A stretch of 64,000 nt of DNA from assembly GCA_002633025.1 (NCBI GenBank), contig NMRB01000506.1, forward strand, positions 185,625 to 249,624. The letters run 5' to 3'. Below, piece after piece: positions 55,270-64,000 of this stretch (its first letter is position 1; every line of letters begins with the position of its first letter). The notes under the pieces were generated by a model. It was not told the origin of the DNA. It ran no database searches and was given only the letters and a program-made list of their open reading frames with translations. Position numbers and translations under genes: made by a program. The DNA is from Notospermus geniculatus. Taxonomy: Eukaryota > Nemertea > Pilidiophora > Heteronemertea > Lineidae.

Positions 55270-56010
55270 TGATGTTCTGGTTTGTGGCTCATTACACGAC
55301 AATTATGGAGGTAGCCCAGTCAAACGACTGAATAAACTCACAAAGATTTTCAAAATTCTGCCTATTTCTATTACTTTTAAGCGTTTTTTCTTATATTCAC
55401 GATTTTGCTCAGGAATAAACCTAAACTTGAGCTTCGGCGAGGTCAAGCTGCAATCAGCCAATGGCAGCCGATCTGCACGTAAACAATGCCATGTGCTCGA
55501 AAGGGATTGGTCCCAAGCCAGATACAACAAAGCACATGGTCACACTCCAGTCAAAATAAGAGCACATGCTCGCATACTAATTAGGTTAGTTGACATTCCT
55601 CATAATAGATGGAGATGGCAGCACAATTTACCCGAGATACAAAACGTTTTCGGAAGTAGTTTTGGGACTTCTTAATCTTTCATTTATGTTACATGTAATT
55701 CCTGTTCTTGTAAACACTGGTATCTAATCAAAAACCTCAAAAACTTTGAGGGTTCCCTTCAGCTATTGTACTACTTGTGGCTGACTCGTGAAAGTTTCAC
55801 CTTACTGCTGCACGCTGTTCACTTTAATATGTAATATCAAAAATTATGTACATTGTATCTTCATTCCATGACCACACTAATGTAATCCAAGTTCTCTGGA
55901 ACTTTTGTCCAAACCCTGTACATATAGTTTGTCTGGAATAAAAATATATATAAATCAAAAAATCAAATCCTATTTCGATTGTGCAATGACCTTTATGCTC
56001 AGAGGTCAAG
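55270..56010. other. No supported gene; LINE-like tail near 55899
   Basis: A 144-codon frame at 55241-55675 overlaps the hairpin and lacks any recognisable domain. The end of the region repeats the TTTTGTCCAAACCCTGTACA and TCTGGAATAAAAATAT tail seen at 47957. Confidence 0.4.
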
Positions 56011-56470
56011 GTCAAGGTCAAACTTGATACATGTAATTTGAAATTTCTCTGCCTGCGGTAGAGGTAGAGACATCATATCCCCCATATTATTAGATTATTG
56101 AGGATGCCCATTTCGATTATGCAATGATCTAGATGATCAGACGTCAAGGTCAAGGTCAAGGTCAAACATGATAATTTGAAATATCTCTGCCTGTGGTAGA
56201 GATAGCGGCATGATATCACCCACACTTAGGGTATTGAGGATCCCCATTTCGATTATGCAATGACCTTGATGATCAGAGGTCATTATCAAGCGGTCATCAT
56301 CAAGGTCAAACTTGACAATTTATCAAGTGGTCATTATCAGATGTCATTATCAAGGTCAAACTTGATAATTTGAAATATCTCTGCCTGTGTGGAGGTAGAG
56401 GCATGCTACATGTATCACCCAAAGGTTATTGAGGATGCCCATTTCAGTTATGCAAAACCTTGATGACCAG
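56010..56470. repeat. Minisatellite, about 120-bp unit, four copies, with TCAAGGTCA words
   Basis: Units contain CCATTTCGATTATGCAATGA, GATGATCAGAGGTCAAGGTC and AATATCTCTGCCTGTGGTAG. TCAAGGTCA or AGGTCAAGGTCA occurs in the first two copies, giving at least five half-site words. Confidence 0.8.
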
Positions 56471-56479
56471 AATCATGGT

Positions 56480-58050
56480 GTGGACATATGACAATTTCCA
56501 TTCTGATCTAATGAACCTACGCGGGGGAACCATGTGACATTTTCAATTTCCTCTTGTTTACGTCACATTATATTTTCGTAACGTCTCTAGTTTGCCGGGA
56601 ATATCGTAGGCATCATGCTTAAAGCGCCACTGTATGCATTAGGTTTTCTGTCTCGAGGCGGCCGACGTAACCTTTGACCTTTAGGCAACCTTGGTTTATG
56701 CACGTTCGATAAGACTGTTCAAATCTATCTATTTAAATGATCTGAGTTACCAATTAGGCATTGACGCGTGGTACCAAGAATATATTCTTGATGGTACCTG
56801 ACCTGATAAAGGGTTTATTTATTTATTTTTTTATTATAAATTCGTGGGTTAATTCTTCATTAAAACATACATATAGATGAACCATGCCTTAAAACATTTT
56901 ACATTTAGATATCACGCTATGACATGTATGACTGCGCGTTGAACTTCTCAAGTGATGAAAGGAATGGCGGCCATTTTTGTCAGTTGAGGTTTCGTCATAG
57001 TATCAGTCTAGCCTAGGTATTACCACTTGCTTTGTATGGGTTGGACAGGACACCAGTCTTATCACGTTGGTTCCAGATTTTGCCGCCAGGGGAGGGATAC
57101 TGAGGCATACCTCTTTCATACAGTGGCACTTTAAAGAGTTGCTTTTGAGTTCCGGAGATGCGACTGTTGTGTTCTGAAAGCCGTATTTACTGGCCTCTTC
57201 TCAAATGATGAAATAGACTGCAAAGCGGTAGTTGTTCTGGGATGATGGAAGATCCCATGGTGAAAAGAAAACACGGCGAATCTCTTAATCAACACGATGA
57301 AGAGACAAAATCAAAGTGTTACTGCTTTTGTTGACACCCTACACAAAGTCTGAATCCGTGGCTTTTAGATCCAACCTTTTAATTAACGTTGGGAAGAGAC
57401 AAAGTGAGGCAGGCCTTTAGCGTGGCTCAGAGACTTCTCTATGATGAAGACAGGGAGATGTATCTCATTAGGTTCAGTAAAGTGGGCTGCAGAACGATTT
57501 GAAAGGCGGCCAAGTTGTAAATTTGAAGAATCTGAGACAAAGACAGAGTTTTGCACATACGATACTTCCCAAGATAATTATTCTTTACTTTGAATAACAG
57601 CCCCGGAGAAAGAGCGTACGTGAGTTGTGATTGGACGATAAAACTCATGTCCCTGTGGACAAATTATGAAGACGTACGTTTTTAAGGAGTTAAATGTTTT
57701 CGCCTTTTTTCACCCAAAAATGACGTCGGACTCTGACGTCACAATCGTAGCACATCACCGCCGTTGCCTTGGAATGTCACACGGTGAACGCACCGGCAAT
57801 TTCTTTTGTGTGGCACCCTGTTGTGTATTGTAGAAGGATATACCTAGAAAATGTCACCAATTTTTTCACAGTGACCATGTCAGGACATCCCCGGGGATGA
57901 TGTTGAAGTTGTGGAAATTCTATGCAGGTTTCAGTCTTTGTCGCCCACTTTGACAATGTTGGAGACGAAAGAAGAAGTGTCATCGACAAGACGAAGTTGG
58001 TCAAGGAACGGTGTGAGTAGGCTTCAGTGACTAAGATAGTTAACATCAGC
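56480..58050. other. No gene seen
   Basis: Mixed sequence with CRE-like TGACGTC words near 57720-57740. No splice-consistent frame found. Confidence 0.4.
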
Positions 58051-58345
58051 CGTTGGAGGTGGAGGTACCGGGTTCGAGTCCCCTACGGGTATTATTAATT
58101 TTTTTGATTTTTTCAGTTTTTTGATTTTTTCATTTTCAATTTATTATCATTTTTTAATTTATATTTCAATTTTAATTTATTTTCATTTTTGAATTTATTT
58201 TCATTTTTTAATATGTTATTAAAATGATATTTTCATTTTTTAATATGTTTTCATTTTTTAATATATTTTCATTTTTAATTTATTTTCATTTTTTAATTTA
58301 TTTTTATTTTTTTATTTATTTTCCATTTTTTATTTCATTTTCCCC
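58050..58345. repeat. tRNA-like B-box fragment followed by AT-rich low-complexity tract
   Basis: ACCGGGTTCGAGTCCCCTAC at about 58066 resembles a tRNA T-arm, probably a SINE scrap, since no matching acceptor stem or D-arm is seen. From 58085 the sequence is a long ATTTTTTAATTTATTTTC tract. Confidence 0.6.
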
Positions 58346-59107
58346 CATCGTTTGCTGAGAAAATAAACTATCGTCTTCACTCTGTATCTTGCAGCGAAAT
58401 ATGTCGAGGGCAGTATTAATCAACAACAAACTCCAGAGCAAATCACCCAGCTCGTCGTCTGCGGCAGTTCTCAGATAACACGTTTCATTCGTCACTGGCG
58501 CCTTAACGTATGTGACAAAAACCTTAATAGCGACGATTACTGTTACAGAGCACCACTTGTTGCATGCAGGCACCGGGAGTGAATCACTCCTGTACTTTGA
58601 ATCCAACGGATTAAAGCTCTCTCGATCGATGCATCCATCCATCAGCGAAGAGGCACTTTTTCAACAAGCGTCAACTTACACGAACAACATCAACGGTTCT
58701 CGCGCAATTTCGAAATTATCTTCCATGTACGGAACCAATAAAATTGCGTTCTCTTCTTACATCATAAAGTGAAGGCATGCAGCATGATAAACATGCGGTT
58801 CTATTAAGTTTTTTTTCAGAGTTGAGTGCATGTTGCTAAGTGGAAAATTCCTGAAACAATTATCTATAAGATGAAGAAGAGCGGAGGGGGAGATGAAAAG
58901 CTGAAAGTGCTGCACGCTCTATTTCGTGTTCTTTTTCCGATCCAATATACATGATTCAAAGCCGCAGGATTTAGTTTTCGTTGCATTTCAGATACTGTAA
59001 GCACCCCATTAAGTGGTTGCCAATTTGCATCATCAAGAAGCCCGAAAGTACCTGCTCCACACGAGTTTTTGTCGAGCAAGTCAGCACTCAATGGGCAATA
59101 GACATCC

Positions 59108-59334
59108 TGCGAAGTCGGCCATGACAGGTTAGAAGGGGTAAACAAACCTCAGCCTAGTTCATTTGTACAACTGGTTCCTGTGCTTACAATACAATGCACT
59201 AGGCTGAGGTACAATGCACTAGGCTGAGGTACAATGCACTAGGCTGAGGTACAATGCACTAGGCTGAGGTACAATGCACTAGGCTGAGGTTTGTTTACCC
59301 CTTCTGACCTATCATGGCCGACTTTCGCAGGATG
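59108..59334. mobile_element. MITE-like element D, copy 2, with internal 20-bp tandem expansion
   Basis: CCTGCGAAGTCGGCCATGAC and GGTTAGAAGGGGTAAACAAA face the complement at the right. Between them ACAATGCACTAGGCTGAGGT is repeated five times without change. Confidence 0.9.
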
Positions 59335-59649
59335 TCTAAAGCAGGCAAAAAGACGTTTTCCTGAGAACGATATGGGATAAAACCACTTATTAGCATTAAA
59401 GTTGTGAACTGAATTCAAGCCTTCGCACATGATGTTGCAAGGTTGAAATTAATGATCTGAATTCCCAGCATCGGATTCCAATAAGCCCTATTAGTTGGTA
59501 CCTGATGGAAGCCTAATAGGCGATGCCTCAGCTGACGTGATGTGGAACTAAGCTGTCATTCAAAATGGACCACCGTGTATAGGTGGTTGTATCTGCAAAT
59601 ACATGTACAACTAAAGAGCTTACAAACTGAAAATGTTGCAATGATCTCC

Positions 59650-60290
59650 AGTCAGTCGCTGCAAAGCTGACTTGAGTCATAGCTGTGAAAGACGTTGGGT
59701 GGCGCTGCAGTCGTCTTGTAGCTGAGAAGACGTTGCCTGGCGCTGCAGTCGTCAGGTTGTTGTGAGTCGTAGCTAAGAAAGACGTTGGGTGGCGCTGCAG
59801 TCGCCAGCATGATCTCGAGTCCTAGCTGAGGAAGAGGTAACTCAGGAAGAGGTTGGGCGGGGCTCATCTGATTCTCACCAGTCTGTCTGGCCTGACGCCC
59901 ATCTAGCCTGGTTTGAATCCATCACATTTCCCGCTTCTGAGGAGCTCAGAGCCTCAGCCAATCATCGGTGTGCAAAGGCTAATCAACGTGCCAATCACAA
60001 TCTGTGTTACAAATGTGTGCGGGAAAGAGGAAGTGCCGAACGGTGAGTTGCTTCACGAGTTGTGATTGGTTCGGAGGCGGGGTCAAGTAGGGGTCAGATT
60101 CATTTTATAATTTATGCATTAACGCAAAATCGACGGCCTTGTAGGGCAAGATGGCGGGGCTGCAATCGTCAGGATAATCTCGAGTCCTAGCTGAGGAAGA
60201 CGTCGGGCGGCGCTGCAGTCGTCAGGAAGATCTCGAGTCGTAGCTGAGGAGGACGTCGGGCAGCGGGAGGTCTTCAGCATAATCATAATC
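59650..60290. repeat. Interrupted tandem repeat with GGCGCTGCAGTCGTCAGG
   Basis: About four units at 59677-59870 and three at 60150-60280: GTCGTAGCTGAGGAAGACGT, GGGTGGCGCTGCAGTCGTC and AGATGATCTCGAGTC-like words. Unrelated sequence lies between the blocks. Confidence 0.75.
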
Positions 60291-60545
60291 TATTAGAGAG
60301 GTTAAGATTTTACTCCGAGAACGAGAACGAGAACGTGGTTACTTTGTGGCATGCCTGTAACTTCTCTAACACCAAGAATCCAGCTTTTAGAACGGTGTGT
60401 TCATCATTGGAAGACATCCGCCACTGTTACTGTGAAAAACAATCTGCGTTACCTCCAGATGGTTTTCTGATACAAGTCCCATTCTCTTGTCACCACGTTC
60501 TCGTTCTTGTTCTCGGGGCGCATCTTAACCTCTCTAATCATGAGA
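60290..60545. mobile_element. MITE-like element with GAGAACGAGAACGAGAACGTGG arms
   Basis: ATTAGAGAGGTTAAGATTTT and CCGAGAACGAGAACGAGAAC at the left face the complement GTTCTCGTTCTTGTTCTCGG and AACCTCTCTAAT at the right. Confidence 0.8.
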
Positions 60546-61234
60546 TTTTGCGTGGCGCGGCAGTCGTAAAGATGATACGGAATCGCAACTGAACTTGATT
60601 TACACAAACTCCATTAATTCCGTAACGTTTATACACGGTGAAATGACAAACCTATAGCAATTGGAGATGACACACAAATCTATCTGTGTCATCTCGACTG
60701 CATGTTGCCATTTCACCACCATTTCTCACAATTTTAACAGGAAGAGGTAATCGAAGTAAAAGCATGAAATTATACGCGAATGAAGATGACTCAGACACTG
60801 GCGTCAGAGGTTTGACTCTATCACTGAAAATGTCGAAAAAAACTTCGTTAATTGCAACAATTTGATGTCCTAGCACGATTTTCTATTGTTTAGTTAGCGA
60901 CTGGCGTGATATCGATATGAATAATCCAATAGATGAATCATGATTTGTGTTTTTAAAATCGATTGAATAAATCCTGGCGTGATGTCATCAGTTGCATATT
61001 ATGTAGTCATGTGATGAAAAAAATGCAAAAACCATCTCGGTACAAGTTACAGCCCTTTTGACTGTTGCCTGAGTGTCTGGTTCTGGTATTGCGGAAGGGA
61101 AGGCACTCCGCCATCTGACAAAAGACATACAGCGACTTTGATATGATACATGTATGAATCACTCCAAGTATCTTTGAGAGTTGAGAAAAACAGCCCGCAA
61201 CCCAAACAAAACTGGGTTTTCTGTTTCTAAACTG

Positions 61235-61900
61235 ATCCACATGAGAGTTTTTTTAGGTGGTTCTCTATGGGCAAATCAGCCGTAGAAAGCTATGGGCTAT
61301 CATCCGTGTCACTTGCTGTAGCGTAACTCGTGAGGTAGCCAACAATGGGATGAATTGCCCATTGAGAGCCAAAGCTGACATGAGAAAAACCTCACGTGGA
61401 GGAGCACCTTGGATCCTATCCACGTGAGAGTTTTCTCGCAGAAGTTGGCTCACAATGGGCAACTGACCACTGTTTGTTTCCTTACGGCTTACACTGAGAC
61501 TAAAGGTGCCGATCCACGTGAGAGTTTTCTTGCAGAAGTTGGCTCACAATGGGCAATTCACCATTATTTGTTCCTCTCGGCTTACGCTTGGACCAATGAC
61601 ACAAACAATTGCTCATTGTTGTGTTGCCCATAGAGAGCCAACTTGCGCGAGAAACTCTCCCGTGGATAAGCACCTTTACGATATAAACAACTACCCACTG
61701 AGTTGCCCATAGAGAGCCAACTTCTCCGAGAAAACTCTCCCGTGGAGAGGCACCTTTAGGCACTATCCACATGAGAGTTGGCTCACAATGCAAAATTCAC
61801 CATTGTTTGTTTCCTAACGGCTTATGTTTTGACTAACGACACAAACAACTGGTCATTGAGTTGCCCATAGAGAGCCAAGAAAACTCTCAAGTGGATCGGC
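61235..61900. repeat. Cluster of CCACGTGAGAGTTTTCTC / GTTGGCTCACAATGGGCAA units in both orientations
   Basis: About eight half-units alternate in orientation, forming four or more foldbacks with spacers such as CACCATTGTTTG. Some carry an intact CACGTG, others CCCGTG or CACATG. The same family is at 42107-42265 and 43310-43350. Confidence 0.8.
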
Positions 61901-61919
61901 GCCAAACCCAAGAGACGAA

Positions 61920-62580
61920 TTGAGCGTAATGCGACAATAAATATTCTGGAGTTTGACAAAGTGGCTGACACATCGAAGTAATTTCTCGCTTACGTAAGCT
62001 CCATCAGTCAATCGGTCAGTTTATGAATACCAAATACTAGCCTGACAATATTCCTATCCGACAAAACGGCACCGGTGTCATCGAAAACGATGATGAGACT
62101 GTCCATTCACATTATCAGACGCCAGCATCCCCATCCAGCAACCATCATCCGCATCAGGTGGCCGAAATCCCAGATCCATCACCACCACTTCTAGAAAATA
62201 TGACATTTCAAAACTCCGTCCCATGCTATCTTGAGCCAAAACAATGCGTACAATTACTACATTGTTGCGTGTATATTTTTAGATAATGAGACATATCTGT
62301 ATATAAATGTGGTTAATCTTTCGCGGATGGCTCCGAGCATCGCTGATTTAGCAGAGCTTGTTAGAGTCATCAGCGGCTCATTGGAACAATTACTTCCCTA
62401 TGATTGGGAGATGGAACCTGTTGGTGAGAGGCGGATGAGATAGGAGTCTGGAACGGCTGCAGCGAGCAAGAATGGTGAAGGGGAATCGTTAAATATAGGG
62501 GGCGATAGTGATGGCCGTTTGAGACAAGTGTGGAGGGAATGGTAGTCCCAGGAATGCAAATCCGCGCTATGAGTGTCTGC
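61920..62580. other. No supported gene
   Basis: A short frame at 62329-62443 (MAPSIADLAELVRVISG...) is open but has no partner exon or family match that I recognise. Confidence 0.35.
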
Positions 62581-62587
62581 TATTAGG

Positions 62588-62972
62588 GAGGTTTCACAAA
62601 TCTGACGGAACACGAAGTACGAAATACGAAATTGGACTTCATTTCCATGACGTAATGTATTTCAGGAGATGGTTGGTACCACAAATATCGCCTGCTGCAA
62701 GAGCGTCTTTTAGCGTATGACGCCTAGAACGATAGATAGAGTTACGGTGTGCATGTGTATTAAACTTTGAAATTGATCTTTCGTTTCCACTTCGTATATT
62801 TATAAATTCAAGGTGCACCATAACTCTTTCGGTCTTGCATGATATGCTAAAAGACGCACTGGCAGCAGGGACATTTGTGGTACTAACCATATCCAGAAAT
62901 ATATTACGTCATGGAAATGAAGTTGAATTTCGCATTTCTTACTTCGTGTTTCGTCAGATTTGTGAAACCTCA
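62588..62972. mobile_element. MITE-like element, about 385 bp, 75-bp arms
   Basis: GAGGTTTCACAAATCTGACG and ACGAAGTACGAAATACGAAA face the complement at 62930-62972; CATTTCCATGACGTAAT faces ATTACGTCATGGAAATG. Confidence 0.85.
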
Positions 62973-63132
62973 CTATTCTCGACCGATATCTTCGAACCTG
63001 CACATGTAGCCTACTTCCGAGATTGGTTCCCGGGCGACCCTCACTTGATTCCTGTCTTGTTGACCAATCAGCGCGTCGGAAACGACAGCCGCCACCGATC
63101 TCAGCATTTCACCCTACCGGTGAAATCTGGAA

Positions 63133-63279
63133 CCAATCTAGTAGACTGGTTCCCTTCTTTGCCGCTACGCTCCTGTGGCTCTCATTCGCCAATGGTCAAG
63201 TTGGGTCTCGCAACTAGTCCGGACAGTAGTGCCGCGGTAGTGGAGCGGCAAAGACGGGAACCAGTCTACCAATCTGGGT
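63133..63279. mobile_element. MITE-like foldback
   Basis: CCAATCTAGTAGACTGGTTC and TTTGCCGCT face AGCGGCAAAGACGGGAACC and AGTCTACCAATC. Confidence 0.8.
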
Positions 63280-63559
63280 ACTTATCTCATTGGCTATTTC
63301 TTAATGGGCATGAAAGACATGGACGTGAACATATTGAAGTCCTTTAAGTCTCAAAATGGCTTGTCTATTAAGATTCATTACCGGGTGACGTGACATGGCG
63401 TTCCAATCAGTAAAGTTCGTGACCAGTTTTCGTGACCAACTAAAACAATTCGCCGATTCAAAGCGAGGATCACATGGTCGACATTAATACACCAGTTCGA
63501 ACAAAGAGCATCGAAATGTAATAACACGGAAGTAAGGGGAACCCACTTCCTGTTTACAA

Positions 63560-63595
63560 CAACTGCGCAGTTTCCGTTGCCATGGAGACGTTGCT
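63560..63595. promoter_or_regulatory. X-box-like (RFX) motif next to an NRF1-like word
   Basis: GTTGCCATGGAGAC at about 63577 fits the palindromic RFX consensus GTYNCCATGGNAAC with one mismatch. AACTGCGCAGTTTC lies just upstream. Such pairs mark promoters of ciliary genes in animals. The gene would have to lie in the neighbouring frames or outside the window. Confidence 0.4.
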
Positions 63596-64000
63596 CAGCG
63601 TCACTGGTTGTTGGTTTTTCACACAAAGTGGACACGTCTCCGTATTTGCCTTGGTCACTCAATTTTCCTCTTCACTGGTTTCCGGTATCAAGTACCGACA
63701 TCCTAACGATTTAACGGACGTATTGTGTTTTTCCGATTCGGTTGTTCCGTGTAGCCAGCTGAGTAGCCATTCGTAAAATAGATTGGGGCGTAGAGCCATA
63801 TCTATATCTAACCGCAAAGAAAATCTATATCTTAAGGTCATACATTAGTCCTGGTGGAATAAAATATTGGACCTCTTAATTAAGGATGCCTTTGGGTGTG
63901 AAAGACGCTGTCCTGGATTGTGAGGTGACCTGATTACAGAGGTCAAAATGCACAGAAAAGGCCGCTTCCGTGTCCCTCAGTGGAGAGATGTCTTCCAGGC

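Noticed and set aside
55241-55675. 144-residue protein-coding frame
   Set aside because: Starts inside the perfect hairpin, has no recognisable domain and no splice partners; consistent with chance.
58040-58090. Functional tRNA gene
   Set aside because: Only the T-arm or B-box portion is convincing. No D-arm, anticodon stem or matching acceptor stem is found upstream.
62231-62443. Small frame MAPSIADLAELVRVISG...
   Set aside because: Composition looks protein-like, but it is only about 38 residues from the internal Met, with no family match or splice context.
63378-63662. 94-codon minus frame beginning near the X-box
   Set aside because: Its start is not an ATG, it overlaps the putative promoter motif, and no domain is seen.

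Overview
The window is eukaryotic nuclear DNA from an animal: genes have GT-AG introns, there are no operons, and more than two thirds of the bases are non-coding and full of short inverted-repeat elements, tRNA-derived SINEs and minisatellites. Very frequent TAGGCCTA and ACATGTA words, together with the dispersed families seen here, suggest a marine invertebrate deuterostome (echinoderm or hemichordate). That is an impression, not a proof. Runs of N and single N characters show a draft scaffold.

Four protein-coding genes can be supported. (1) 1-9323, minus strand: a very large PR/SET-domain zinc-finger protein of the PRDM family. I reassembled its PR domain from four small exons; two giant exons follow, and the second runs off the left edge. 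(2) 34943-41691, minus strand: a ten-exon AAA ATPase of the VPS4 type with Walker A, Walker B, the double-arginine finger and a VPS4-like C-terminus, but no recognisable MIT domain. A one-base assembly gap interrupts its last exon. (3) 46430-47743, minus strand: a single-coding-exon secreted or GPI-anchored leucine-rich-repeat protein with a small upstream ORF. (4) 49309-51651, plus strand: a single-coding-exon multi-pass membrane protein of 780 residues that I do not recognise. Genes 3 and 4 are arranged head to head, and each has a splice acceptor just upstream of its ATG, so both have at least one untranslated 5' exon.

The 25 kb from 9.4 to 34.9 kb holds no gene that I can support. It is a dense mosaic of MITE-like foldback elements (many nested in one another), a tRNA-Leu/Ser-like SINE present in two copies (one split by a MITE), several minisatellites (16.2, 17.8, 19.8 and 24.0 kb) and a roughly 290-bp-armed inverted repeat at 21 kb. 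A 467-bp element at 10.9 kb consists almost entirely of copies of a CTAAACCATGGTTTAG palindrome between 40-bp terminal inverted repeats.

The right part (51.7-64 kb) is also repeat mosaic. Near-identical direct duplications abut assembly gaps at 45229 and 53562-53831, and a shorter one abuts the N near 23.6 kb. They look like unmerged haplotypes. If so, the 53-bp-TIR element at 52501-53083, absent from its partner copy, is a polymorphic insertion. Other remnants are a LINE 3' end at 48.1 kb and a probable hAT transposase C-terminus at 43.5 kb.
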